Positions 1-7,838 are shown, counted from the first letter of the stretch. The stretch is DNA of 64,000 nt from Cyclobacterium amurskyense (GCF_001050135.1 NZ_CP012040.1:3296001-3360000), one strand, 5' to 3'. Numbers and translations: made by a program. Notes: a model not told the origin generated them from the letters alone.

Positions 1-345
1 AGCTATCGGCCCAGCTTGGATACGAAAGATGTTTCCTAACTTAACGCCCAACATAAATGGGACATCCAACCGATCAAATTCAGAATCATAACTGAAAGTA
101 TTGTCCTTGAAGGACCCACCAGTGTTGGTATAAAGAATTTCTGGTTGTAAGTAAACGGCGGCCAAATTGACGCGAGCGAAAATCCCCACATGATAGCCCA
201 TCTGGGAATCATCACCTTTAAACCCTTCTGAAACTTGAACATTACCCTGCGAAACACCAATTTTTGGTCCCACAGACAATATCTGCGCATTAAGCTGTGT
301 CAGTCCTATTCCCGAGAGGAATAAAATAATCCATACTTTTTTCAT
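1..345 (-). CDS. Outer-membrane beta-barrel protein, N-terminal part only
   Basis: This minus-strand gene runs off the left edge of the window, so only its first 115 codons are visible. The ATG lies at 343-345 and is followed by a typical signal peptide (MKKVWIILFLSGIGL) with a cleavage site near LNAQ. The mature part has alternating short strands of the kind seen in PorT-family or OMP_b-brl_2 proteins: SVGPKIGVSQGNV, then GYHVGIFARVNL, then YLQPEILYTNTGG, and RLDVPFMLGVKLG. The protein is therefore expected to sit in the outer membrane as a small beta-barrel. Specific function cannot be told from the fragment. A second gene of the same general fold lies at 48412-49194. Confidence 0.8.
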   Translation of the reverse strand, partial: MKKVWIILFLSGIGLTQLNAQILSVGPKIGVSQGNVQVSEGFKGDDSQMGYHVGIFARVNLAAVYLQPEILYTNTGGSFKDNTFSYDSEFDRLDVPFMLGVKLGNIFRIQAGPIA

Positions 346-710
346 TTTTTTGGCTTTAAGTTAAATAAATAGTGTTTTCTTTCAACTTATTTATAACTAA
401 TTCTATGCCGAATTATTATTTAACTGAAGAAAAATTTAAAATCAATTCAGGTTAAACTCTAAATTGAAAACAGGGTTACGTTGGGGTATGGAATCATTTC
501 ACGATCAGACTCTTTAGTTGCTATTTTCGATTTTAGCTGTCCTATGATACCTTGGCTTTTATATTGTGTAACGATCTCTTTGGAGTTGAGGAAAAGCAGG
601 TTTAATCTGGGATTGGAAGAAAAACTTTCAATATAAAGCATAGAAAGTGTGCTTTTGGTCGTTATAATCTCTGTGCTATTTTTAAATTATCTGATTAATA
701 GTTGCTTGTG
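346..710. other. Intergenic region, nothing convincing
   Basis: AT-rich spacer between two divergent genes. A 60-codon minus-strand open frame (459-641) exists but has no recognisable domain or signal, so I do not call it. Promoter signals for both flanking genes must lie here; only the one for the rightward gene is recognisable. Confidence 0.4.
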
Positions 711-718
711 TAATTTTG
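711..718 (+). promoter_or_regulatory. Bacteroidota -7 promoter element (TAATTTTG)
   Basis: TAATTTTG matches the Bacteroidota -7 consensus TAnnTTTG and ends 10 nt before the ATG at 729. No good TTTG box is seen at the expected -33 distance, so only half of the promoter is clear. Confidence 0.5.
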
Positions 719-728
719 AACCACTTAT

Positions 729-1505
729 ATGAAAAGATTTTATTTTAAAACATTGGTTTTCACATGCATGACTTTATGCTTTTACTCTTGCGTGGAAACT
801 ACACCCGAAAACAAAGTAGATTTGTACTCAGGTGTTGGGGCAGCAAGGTGGGATGTAGGTAAATCCGCTAATTTTTTATTGTCCGACGAACTATTTACAG
901 CCTTGGAATTGGAATTGGTTTATATGGAAGGATATAAACCCACTGTAAAAATGGTTGAATCCATGATTTCATTTTTAGGAAAATACGCCTTCAAACCTGA
1001 AGGTATTACGGTCATTGAGAAAGAAATTCCAGCCATGGACAAAGGCGAATACACTACAGAAGAGATAGCTAAAATTGAAGAGGATTACCGTCAACATTAC
1101 AATGCAGGGAAAACGCTGTCTGTTTTTTTGTTGGTGGTGGATGGAGATTTTAAGAAGAATGATGAAAGCACTTTTACAATAGGGGCCGCTTATAGAAATA
1201 CAAGTATAGTGTTGTTTGGAAATCGAATTGAAGAGAATTCAGGTGGATTTATTAAACCCAGTAAAGAAACTTTAGAAACCACAGTAGCCTTGCACGAATT
1301 GGGACACCTTATGGGGTTAGTAAATGTAGGTACGGATATGGTGGTCCCACATGAGGACCAGGAAAATGAAAATCACTGTGACAATGAGGATTGTTTAATG
1401 TACTGGGCAATTGAAACCAAAAGCATATTTAATTACATGCGTCAAACTGTCCCTACATTGGATGATAATTGCGAAATGGATCTTAGAGGGAATGGAGGTA
1501 GGTGA
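729..1505 (+). CDS. Secreted lipoprotein zinc metalloprotease
   Basis: 258 residues. The N-terminus is a lipoprotein signal peptide with a lipobox ending at Cys21 (CFYSC), so the product should be anchored in the cell envelope. The zinc-protease signature HELGHLMGLVN lies at residues 189-199: H189, E190 and H193 are the usual HExxH residues. It resembles the metzincin pattern HExxHxxGxxH, but the third ligand position is Asn199. A short Cys-rich segment follows (HCDNEDCLMYW), whose Met may form the Met-turn. This layout is known to me from Bacteroidota proteins annotated as 'membrane metalloprotease'. The substrate is unknown. The gene stands alone, and a MITE-like repeat begins 9 nt after the stop codon. 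Confidence 0.8.
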   Translation: MKRFYFKTLVFTCMTLCFYSCVETTPENKVDLYSGVGAARWDVGKSANFLLSDELFTALELELVYMEGYKPTVKMVESMISFLGKYAFKPEGITVIEKEIPAMDKGEYTTEEIAKIEEDYRQHYNAGKTLSVFLLVVDGDFKKNDESTFTIGAAYRNTSIVLFGNRIEENSGGFIKPSKETLETTVALHELGHLMGLVNVGTDMVVPHEDQENENHCDNEDCLMYWAIETKSIFNYMRQTVPTLDDNCEMDLRGNGGR

Positions 1506-1514
1506 TGATGTTTA

Positions 1515-1725
1515 TCCCGAAATATGCAATAGACATTCTATTACGTGCTGAAATCGCTTCAAAATCAGTCACTTCGTTGCTGTTTTCAATTTCACCATAG
1601 CGGTGCTATGCTAAAATCTCCAAACAGTCTGGTTTTCTTGCGATTGCAACACTTCCCGTAAACACGGGACAGGCTTCACCCCTGACCATTGTCAGGGCGG
1701 AGAAATCCTATTACATAATCCGGGT
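1515..1725 (-). mobile_element. MITE-like interspersed repeat, copy A (full length)
   Basis: 211 bp. Read on the minus strand it begins ACCCGGATTATGTAATAG and ends with CTATTGCATATTTCGGGA, giving imperfect terminal inverted repeats of about 18 bp. It is flanked on both sides by TTA (1512-1514 and 1726-1728), a likely 3-bp target duplication. Inside are three hairpins: CCCTGAC/GTCAGGG, CCCGT/ACGGG and CACCGCTATGGTG. Copy B is nearly the same sequence and the same length. No coding capacity is seen. Confidence 0.85.
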
Positions 1726-1886
1726 TTATAGTTATTACCCGTATAGAACTATTTGCAAATGTTAATCACAGTAATACAGTCAATCTTGATGGGGCTGTGG
1801 ATAAATAAAGTTATAGCTGTGTGCATTGAAAACACTTAAAATACAAAGGCAATCCTTTTGGCTGCTATTTGAAAGCGTTTAAAAAG

Positions 1887-1909
1887 AGCTGTAATAGGTT
1901 ATTACAGCT
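1887..1909. terminator. Perfect hairpin, possible terminator
   Basis: AGCTGTAATA and TATTACAGCT form a 10-bp perfect stem with a 3-nt loop. It lies between convergent genes (the metalloprotease and DUF4834). There is no clear T tract, so the terminator role is inferred from position. Confidence 0.4.
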
Positions 1910-1925
1910 TTGGATAATGATGGGG

Positions 1926-1945
1926 ACACTATTTCCGGATAGTGT
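1926..1945. terminator. Small hairpin between convergent genes
   Basis: ACACTAT and ATAGTGT form a 7-bp stem around a 6-nt loop, 41 nt past the DUF4834 stop on the minus strand. On the minus strand the stem is followed by non-T sequence; on the plus strand by TTAATGG. It is a weak terminator candidate. Confidence 0.3.
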
Positions 1946-1986
1946 TTAATGGTTTTAGGTTGAGACCGTATTTAGATTTTTTTCGA

Positions 1987-2238
1987 TTAGTCCTTTACTT
2001 CTTCGTAATCGATATAATCTCCACCAGTGATGGTGCCAGACCTTTTTTTGCTGTCTTTGGGGACAAAATCAACATTTACATTACCGTCCTTAGGTTGGTT
2101 TCTTTTTTTTGTTTCTTCCCTTTGTGCTTCCTTAACCTGGTCTGCAAATTTTTTAAGTTTACTGTTTAGAAAAAACTTAAACAAACTAGAGAAGACCCAG
2201 CCTAGTGCAATAAAGAATATAATTATTTTTAAAATCAT
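1987..2238 (-). CDS. DUF4834 family small membrane protein
   Basis: 83 residues from the ATG at 2238. The frame is open further upstream, but the membrane segment MILKIIIFFIALGWVFSSLF starts cleanly here. After the single N-terminal membrane helix comes a basic, charged stretch (KKFADQVKEAQREETKKR) and a conserved-looking acidic tail, GDYIDYEEV. That tail, together with the length, is what I recognise as the DUF4834 family of Bacteroidota. Function is unknown. Plus-strand open frames over the same DNA are shadows. The gene lies downstream of carB in the same direction, but a strong hairpin separates them. Confidence 0.75.
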   Translation of the reverse strand: MILKIIIFFIALGWVFSSLFKFFLNSKLKKFADQVKEAQREETKKRNQPKDGNVNVDFVPKDSKKRSGTITGGDYIDYEEVKD

Positions 2239-2381
2239 GGTAATCAATTTTGAAAACTCACTAATTCGATTCAAGCAAAACAAAGTGCTTAATCCAATAA
2301 CGGAAAATCATCACTTAGCATTCAATATTAAGCGAAAAAAAATACAAAAACCAATCCAAAGAGCAGTAAAAGCACATTAAG

Positions 2382-2420
2382 CAAAGCTACCTAGACTGAG
2401 TTTTAGTCCGGGTAGCTTTG
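2382..2420 (-). terminator. Long hairpin downstream of carB
   Basis: CAAAGCTACC (2382-2391) pairs perfectly with GGTAGCTTTG (2411-2420), with a smaller inner GACT/AGTC pairing. It lies 13 nt past the carB stop codon, where a terminator is expected. The T tract is poor. Confidence 0.6.
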
Positions 2421-2433
2421 TCTAATATTGGTT

Positions 2434-5253
2434 TTATCTACTTAAGTATAGGTTTCTTTCCGCATAAATTTTCAGGAAAAAATCGTCCATCAAGTCATCG
2501 ATGAAATAAATGGCTTCACCAGTTGATTTCATTTCAGGGCCTAGTTCTTTGTTTACATTCGGGAATTTATGAAAAGAGAACACAGGTTCCTTGATCGCAT
2601 ATCCTTTTTTCACAGGTTTGAAATCAAAGTCTGAAACTTTCTTATCCCCAAGCATTACTTTGGTAGCAAAGTTTACATAAGGTTCCTGATAAGCTTTACA
2701 AATAAATGGAACTGTACGTGAGGCTCTTGGATTTGCTTCAATTACATAAACTTTATCATTTTTGATTGCAAACTGAATGTTTATCAATCCTTTTGTCTCT
2801 AAAGCCAATGCGATTTTCTCAGTAATCGTCTCAATTTGACGAATGACGAGATCACCAAGATTGTACGGAGGTAATACAGCATAGGAATCTCCAGAATGAA
2901 TACCGGCAGGTTCTATGTGTTGCATTATCCCAATGATATAAACACTTTCACCATCACAAATAGCATCTGCTTCGGCTTCTATGGCACCTTCAAGGAAGTG
3001 ATCTAGGAGGATTTCGTTGTTTGGAATATCGCGAAGTACAGTTACTACATGTTCTTCAAGCTCCTTTTCGTTGATTACAATTTTCATTCCCTGTCCACCA
3101 AGAACATAAGAAGGTCTTACCAATAAAGGGAAACCAATCGTTTTGCAAAGTTCTAGCGCCTCATCCGTTCCATGAATGGTTCCGAATTCAGGGTAAGGGA
3201 CGTCATTTTCTTTCAGAAGTTTAGAGAATCTACCTCTATCCTCTGCCAGATCTAGTGCTCTATAGCTGGTGCCAAGGATTGGAATATTGTATTTGTCTAG
3301 CTTCTCAGCCAATTTAAGGGCTGTTTGACCACCTAATTGTACGATAACGCCTTCTGGCTTCTCATGCAAGATGATCTCATAGATATGTTCCCAAAAAACA
3401 GGTTCAAAGTATAATTTATCAGCAATATCAAAATCAGTAGAAACTGTTTCAGGATTACAGTTGATCATGATGGTTTCATAACCACATTCCTTGGCTGCAA
3501 GTACTCCATGTACACAAGAATAATCAAACTCTATTCCCTGACCAACCCTGTTTGGGCCAGACCCTAGTACTACAATTTTCTTTCTGTCAGAAACCTTTGA
3601 TTCATTTTCTTCTCCGAAAGAGGAATAGAAATAAGGGGTTTGTGCTTCAAATTCAGCAGCACAGGTGTCAACGAGTTTAAAAACCCGTTTAATGTTCATT
3701 TCATCCCGTCTTTTATTAAAGACTTCACTTTCCATACAACCCAATAGGTGGGCAATTTGCCTGTCGGCATACCCTTTGTGTTTGGCTGTTTTCATCAGAT
3801 CAAAGCTGATGCTTTGTAGTGTTTCCTTGGCAAGAGTATTGTCTAGGTGAACCAACTCTTCAATCTGCTTCAAAAACCATTTGTCAATTTTCGTCAGGTC
3901 TTGAATTGTTCGGAATGAAATGCCCAACTTGAAAGCATCATAGATATGGAAAAGCCTGTTCCAGCTTGGATTAGCTAAACTATATAATATTTCATCCTGG
4001 TTTTTGAGCTCTTTTCCATCTGCTCCTAGGCCATTTCTCTTGATTTCCAGAGATTGACAGGCTTTTTGAAGGGCTTCCTGGAAGTTTCTTCCAATGCCCA
4101 TCACTTCACCTACAGCTTTCATGGAAAGTCCTAGTTTTCTATCAGAACCTTTGAATTTGTCAAAATTCCAACGTGGAATTTTCACGATCACATAATCTAT
4201 CGCAGGTTCAAAAAAGGCAGAGGTACTTCCTGTGATTGAATTTTTTAATTCATCAAGATTGTAACCCACAGCAAGCTTAGCTGCTACTTTCGCTATAGGG
4301 TATCCTGTAGCCTTTGATGCAAGGGCCGATGATCTAGATACCCTAGGGTTAATTTCAATACCTATGATAGTTTGATTATCGGGACTTACAGAAAACTGAA
4401 CATTACAACCTCCTGCGAAATTCCCAATGCCATTCATCATTCGAATGGCCAAATTTCTCATTCGTTGGAATACTGGGTCAGGCAATGTCATGGCTGGAGC
4501 TACAGTGATAGAATCTCCTGTATGCACTCCCATAGGGTCAAAGTTCTCTATAGAACATATCACCACCATATTTCCTATACTGTCTCTCAATACCTCTAAT
4601 TCGTATTCTTTCCATCCAAGAATACTTTGTTCTATAAGTACTTCATGGGTAGGTGAAGCTTGAAGTCCAGCACTTAATGCCTTTTCAAAATTGTCAGGAC
4701 CGTCTACAAATCCACCTCCAGTACCACCTAGAGTATAAGAAGGCCTGATAACTAATGGAAAGCCAATTTCTTGGGCAATTTCCTTGCCTTGCAAAAAGGA
4801 GGTAGCTGTACGACCAATACATACGTCAACCTCTAATTCTTCCATTAAAGCCTTAAATTTTTCCCTGTTTTCGGCAGTTTCAATAGCGTCGATATCAACA
4901 CCTATCATTTTGGTGCCGAATTTTTCCCAGATACCAGCATTGTCACAATCAATTGCCAAATTTAGAGCCGTTTGACCACCCATGGTGGGGAGTACACAGT
5001 CAATGTCCGGATGCTCTTGTAAAATTTTAATGATCGATTTTTTCTCAAGTGGCAAAAGGTATACATTGTCTGCAGTCACCGGATCGGTCATAATGGTTGC
5101 AGGGTTGGAATTGATAAGGGTTACTTTTATGCCCTCTTCCCTTAAAGACCTGGAAGCCTGGGATCCTGCATAATCAAATTCACAAGCCTGCCCGATTACA
5201 ATTGGGCCGCTTCCGATAATAAGTACATGTTTGATGCTACTGTCTTTTGGCAT
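2434..5253 (-). CDS. carB: Carbamoyl-phosphate synthase large subunit
   Basis: 939 residues. The enzyme makes carbamoyl phosphate from bicarbonate, ammonia (from glutamine through the CarA subunit) and two ATP, feeding pyrimidine and arginine synthesis. Two homologous ATP-grasp halves are clear: HVLIIGSGPIVIGQACEFDY near residue 9, and VVLGSGPNRVGQGIEFDYS in the second half, with the glycine-rich GGTGGGFV and GGQGMKIV loops. The protein stops at the point where the C-terminal MGS-like allosteric domain would start; E. coli CarB has 1073 residues. The short form is common in Bacteroidota as I recall, and would lack UMP/ornithine control through that domain. No carA is seen nearby. pyrR-pyrB lie about 10 kb away. 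Confidence 0.95.
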   Translation of the reverse strand: MPKDSSIKHVLIIGSGPIVIGQACEFDYAGSQASRSLREEGIKVTLINSNPATIMTDPVTADNVYLLPLEKKSIIKILQEHPDIDCVLPTMGGQTALNLAIDCDNAGIWEKFGTKMIGVDIDAIETAENREKFKALMEELEVDVCIGRTATSFLQGKEIAQEIGFPLVIRPSYTLGGTGGGFVDGPDNFEKALSAGLQASPTHEVLIEQSILGWKEYELEVLRDSIGNMVVICSIENFDPMGVHTGDSITVAPAMTLPDPVFQRMRNLAIRMMNGIGNFAGGCNVQFSVSPDNQTIIGIEINPRVSRSSALASKATGYPIAKVAAKLAVGYNLDELKNSITGSTSAFFEPAIDYVIVKIPRWNFDKFKGSDRKLGLSMKAVGEVMGIGRNFQEALQKACQSLEIKRNGLGADGKELKNQDEILYSLANPSWNRLFHIYDAFKLGISFRTIQDLTKIDKWFLKQIEELVHLDNTLAKETLQSISFDLMKTAKHKGYADRQIAHLLGCMESEVFNKRRDEMNIKRVFKLVDTCAAEFEAQTPYFYSSFGEENESKVSDRKKIVVLGSGPNRVGQGIEFDYSCVHGVLAAKECGYETIMINCNPETVSTDFDIADKLYFEPVFWEHIYEIILHEKPEGVIVQLGGQTALKLAEKLDKYNIPILGTSYRALDLAEDRGRFSKLLKENDVPYPEFGTIHGTDEALELCKTIGFPLLVRPSYVLGGQGMKIVINEKELEEHVVTVLRDIPNNEILLDHFLEGAIEAEADAICDGESVYIIGIMQHIEPAGIHSGDSYAVLPPYNLGDLVIRQIETITEKIALALETKGLINIQFAIKNDKVYVIEANPRASRTVPFICKAYQEPYVNFATKVMLGDKKVSDFDFKPVKKGYAIKEPVFSFHKFPNVNKELGPEMKSTGEAIYFIDDLMDDFFLKIYAERNLYLSR

Positions 5254-5297
5254 GCTTGATTATGTTTTGAAATAGTTTACTATTGGCTAAATTGGGG

Positions 5298-5305
5298 CAA
5301 AATTA
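5298..5305 (-). promoter_or_regulatory. -7 promoter element for carB (TAATTTTG)
   Basis: On the minus strand TAATTTTG matches TAnnTTTG and lies about 45 nt upstream of the carB ATG. No clear -33 TTTG. The IS inserted upstream of this site at 5376, leaving the core element intact. Confidence 0.45.
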
Positions 5306-5389
5306 ATCAAATTTATTGAACATCCACGTGAATTCTTAATTTTACGCTATTCAAATCACAACTAATATCAATAGCGTCCTAAATAAAAA

Positions 5390-5457
5390 ATGAGAGGTCC
5401 CATTTTTTGCCCAAAATAGTTATTTTGGGTTTGCACCAAAAAACAAGAACCTCTCAT
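5390..5457 (+). promoter_or_regulatory. Fold-back stem that covers the transposase start codon
   Basis: ATGAGAGGT (5390-5398) is the exact complement of ACCTCTCAT (5449-5457), and the latter overlaps the first two bases of the transposase ATG at 5456-5458. Between the arms is a second perfect hairpin, CCCAAAATA/TATTTTGGG (5410-5429). A transcript that reads in from outside the IS would contain both arms and hide the start codon. A transcript starting between the arms would not. This is the logic of the IS10 read-through guard; here it is inferred from base pairing. Confidence 0.6.
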
Positions 5458-6628
5458 GTGTAATATTACATTGTTTTCACAGATTATTAAAAAGATTGAC
5501 CGTTCAATTTTCAAGAAATTGGTAAAAGAAAAGCAAACAGATAAGGGTTGCAAGGGATTTGACAGCTGGACGCATCTGGTTTCGATGTTGTTCTGCCATT
5601 TTGCCAAAAGCACATCGGTAAGGGATATTTCCAATGGGCTTCGGTCTGCCACTGGGAACCTTAACCATCTTGGCATTACCAAAGCTCCATCCAAATCAAG
5701 TATCAGCTATCAAAACAAACGAAGGGATTCGGATCTTTTCAGGGACCTTTACTATTCACTGTTGGGAAGTTTAGGACAGCAGGCATCTGTCAAGAGGTCC
5801 AAACTCAGGATCAAGGTTCCTGTTTATTTGCTGGACGCCACAGTGATTAGCCTTTGCCTTTCGGTGTTTGATTGGGCTACTTTCCGTACCAAAAAGGGAG
5901 CTGTAAAGATGCATACGCTGCTGGAATATGACGGTAAACTCCCTGTTTACGTGAATATTACCGAAGGGAGTGTCGGTGACAATAAGGGAGCTTACAACAT
6001 CCCCCTGGAAAAAGGGTCGGTGATCGTCGCAGACCGGTATTACAATGACTTCCCTATGCTCAACGTCTGGGACAGCAAGGGGGTGTTCTTCGTGATCAGA
6101 CACAAAGGCAACCTTGCTTTCAGTTCCATCAAAGAACGGGAACTTCCCACAACAACCGCCCAGCATGTGCTCAAAGACGAAGAAATCGAACTGACCAACC
6201 CACAGTCCAAAGCCAAATATTTTGGAAGGCTTAGAAGAGTGGCTGTGTGGGATGAGGAAAACGGGCAGACCATAGAACTGATTACCAATAACTTTGCTTG
6301 GGCAGCGCAGACCATTGGGGACCTCTACAAATCAAGATGGGAAATTGAAGTGTTTTTTCGGGACATTAAACAACTATTGCATATCAAAACCTTTATCGGG
6401 ACCTCCAAAAATGCGGTAATGATCCAGATATGGACGGCATTGATCACCATCCTTCTACTCAAAGTCATGAAGGCAACAGCAAAATTCGGGTGGCACCTAT
6501 CCAATCTGGTCGCCTTTATCCGGCTCAATATTTTTGTTAAAATCGAACTGCAAAAATGGCTTGATAGTCCATTTATCGAACCCGACAAACCACCCCAGAA
6601 TGTAGTACAGGGGGTTCTGTTTTCTTAA
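5456..6628 (+). CDS. IS4-family transposase (DUF4372 N-terminus, DDE domain)
   Basis: 390 residues, intact. The N-terminus (FSQIIKKIDRSIFKKLV, then FDSWTHLVSMLFCHFAKS) is the DUF4372-type DNA-binding part typical of many Bacteroidota IS4 elements. The DDE/RNase H core follows: DATVISLCLSVFDWA holds the first Asp, VIVADRYYNDF the second, and YKSRWEIEVFFRDIKQLLHI carries the IS4 Y-R-E-K signature with the catalytic Glu. It would cut and paste the surrounding 1.3-kb element. The start was chosen because the family begins with a short Met-Xaa-Lys/Asn-Thr-like leader just before FSQII. No frameshift or stop is seen, so the element may still be active. Confidence 0.95.
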   Translation: MCNITLFSQIIKKIDRSIFKKLVKEKQTDKGCKGFDSWTHLVSMLFCHFAKSTSVRDISNGLRSATGNLNHLGITKAPSKSSISYQNKRRDSDLFRDLYYSLLGSLGQQASVKRSKLRIKVPVYLLDATVISLCLSVFDWATFRTKKGAVKMHTLLEYDGKLPVYVNITEGSVGDNKGAYNIPLEKGSVIVADRYYNDFPMLNVWDSKGVFFVIRHKGNLAFSSIKERELPTTTAQHVLKDEEIELTNPQSKAKYFGRLRRVAVWDEENGQTIELITNNFAWAAQTIGDLYKSRWEIEVFFRDIKQLLHIKTFIGTSKNAVMIQIWTALITILLLKVMKATAKFGWHLSNLVAFIRLNIFVKIELQKWLDSPFIEPDKPPQNVVQGVLFS

Positions 6629-6752
6629 GCTACTTAAAAGATGCCTAATTGCTATCCAAATACAGACCAAATGATAAATCAAAAATTATTTAGGACAGCA
6701 TTGAACTAATATTTTTTGTTTGTGCTCAATAGAAGCAATCGTCTTTATGTTG

Positions 6753-6903
6753 CTTTTCAATACTTCCGCCAAATCAAGCGTTTATTTAATTGTTAATTAT
6801 CAATTGTTAATTAACAATTAGCTCATTAACCATTAACAATTATTGAATTAACCATTACCCCATTAACCATTAATAATTATTCCATTAACAATTATCCAAT
6901 TAA
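6753..6903 (+). repeat. AT-rich direct repeat R1 with internal short repeats
   Basis: Starts with CTTTTCAATACTTCCGCC and continues into a low-complexity array of ATTAACCATTA, ATTAACAATTA and similar units. The stretch 6824-6867 is identical over 44 nt to 8545-8588 in R2. It fills most of the 370-bp gap between the IS and the next gene. I see no gene in that gap. Confidence 0.75.
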
Positions 6904-7064
6904 GTTGCTTTCTCATAGCTTTTTGTAGCGTTTACACGGTTGCTTGCGTCTTAAAAGAAAAAGACCGAAGGATTATGAAAACGAAAATGTAAACTATATA
7001 TTTAAATGTGTTTTTAATCCTTTCTTTTTACCCAGGTGGGGTTTACATTCAAAATTTAATTAAG

Positions 7065-7565
7065 ATGAAGAACGTAGTAGGTTTTAAAAGTAGATGGATG
7101 GTTTTGGTAGGCATGGTTTTTCTTTTACCGGTTCTCGGCGGATGCCAGGACGAGGAATTACCGGAGGGCGAGATCCGCTTAAGTGAAATCCAAGACAACC
7201 CTGACTATGCGTCTCTTCCTTTTGTTGGCACCCAGTGGAAACTGATCGGATTTGTGGATGGGAGACGGGAGAGGTTAAGATTAACAGAACCCACCAATGA
7301 AAATAGTTATACAATTACATTTCTTACAAATGGTGAATTTTCAGGAACTACCTATGCGAACGGGATGGCTGGGAAATATGAAGCTTCTGAAATCGACAGC
7401 AGTTTGAAAATTCTAGAATTTGGATTGAAATCGTTTGCGGGAGAAATACATGACAGCCCGATGTACACCGAATCATTAAAGAATTCTAGCGATTTTAATC
7501 TATCTCCCAAGGGGTTGGCCCTCTACTACGATTCACAAAAGTTCATGCTATTCAAACCCCAATAA
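7065..7565 (+). CDS. META/HslJ-like lipoprotein
   Basis: 166 residues from the ATG at 7065. An in-frame extension to 7008 exists, but the signal peptide clearly begins with MKNVVGFKSRWMVLVG. The lipobox ends at Cys28 (VLGGC). After a short linker, FVGTQWKLIGFVDG begins a domain like META/HslJ: a W-K-L-I opening, YTITFLTNGEFSGTTYANG in the middle, and LALYYDSQKFMLFKP at the end, the usual 'leftover' pattern of META repeats. Such proteins are envelope lipoproteins of unknown activity. The assignment rests on motif order only. It sits inside the region bracketed by direct repeats R1 and R2, next to a toxin-antitoxin pair. Confidence 0.6.
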   Translation: MKNVVGFKSRWMVLVGMVFLLPVLGGCQDEELPEGEIRLSEIQDNPDYASLPFVGTQWKLIGFVDGRRERLRLTEPTNENSYTITFLTNGEFSGTTYANGMAGKYEASEIDSSLKILEFGLKSFAGEIHDSPMYTESLKNSSDFNLSPKGLALYYDSQKFMLFKPQ

Positions 7566-7588
7566 GTGGTAGTTTTAATTACCAAAAC

Positions 7589-7618
7589 AATCTTTAAATA
7601 AAACTTTATTTAAAGATT
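7589..7618. promoter_or_regulatory. 13-bp perfect inverted repeat before the TA operon
   Basis: AATCTTTAAATAA (7589-7601) and TTATTTAAAGATT (7606-7618) are exact complements with a 4-nt loop. It lies 24 nt after the lipoprotein stop and 17 nt before the antitoxin ATG. It could be the terminator of the lipoprotein gene, or the operator at which the antitoxin represses its own operon. Confidence 0.5.
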
Positions 7619-7634
7619 TTGAGTATATTTAAAT

Positions 7635-7838
7635 ATGCAGATCGAAAGAACAAATGAAGAGATTTTGATTCGGGTTCCCTCAGAAACTGACCTAGTGGGC
7701 TTACAACGCATTTTGGACTATATTAGGTTCAGGGGAATCGCGTCAAAAAGTAAAGCCAGTCAAATACAAATTGATAAGCTGGATATGGTTTCAAAATCAT
7801 CTTGGTGGGATCAAAATAAGGAAAAATTCCTCAAGTGA
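7635..7838 (+). CDS. Putative antitoxin of a PIN-type toxin-antitoxin pair
   Basis: 67 residues. The protein is small and charged, with no signal peptide; the segment MQIERTNEEILIRVPSETDLVGLQRILDYIRF could form a short strand followed by a helix. Its C-terminal part (SSWWDQNKEKFLK) is typical of the tail through which antitoxins clamp a PIN toxin. I do not recognise a named antitoxin family. The call depends on context: its stop codon overlaps the GTG start of the PIN-domain gene, giving the tight translational coupling usual for such pairs. It probably binds the inverted repeat just upstream. Confidence 0.7.
   Translation: MQIERTNEEILIRVPSETDLVGLQRILDYIRFRGIASKSKASQIQIDKLDMVSKSSWWDQNKEKFLK

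Larger units (their letters stand above)
5376..6696 (+). mobile_element. Complete IS4-family insertion sequence
   Basis: The ends match as inverted repeats: GTCCTAAATAA at 5376-5386, and its complement TTATTTAGGAC at 6686-6696, with partial matching further in. It carries one intact transposase gene. AGC lies on both outer sides, which could be a 3-bp duplication, but I see no longer target duplication. Length about 1.32 kb. It sits in the upstream region of carB and does not visibly interrupt a gene. Confidence 0.85.

Noticed and set aside
459..641. 60-codon minus-strand open frame
   Set aside because: No family, no start-site support and no neighbour context; likely chance in AT-rich spacer.
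1942..2380. Two plus-strand open frames (75 and 117 codons) over the DUF4834 gene
   Set aside because: They are antisense to a recognisable gene; their composition is mostly reverse-complement of a membrane helix and basic stretch.
5456..6628. Broken transposase
   Set aside because: The frame is continuous with full DDE and Y-R-E-K motifs, so it is called as intact.
5361..6710. Long target-site duplication for the IS4-family element
   Set aside because: Only AGC is shared across both flanks; the longer CTAATAT words on each side are not at the insertion junction.
6781..6903. CRISPR array
   Set aside because: The units are degenerate, short-period and AT-only; no constant repeat with unique spacers and no cas genes.
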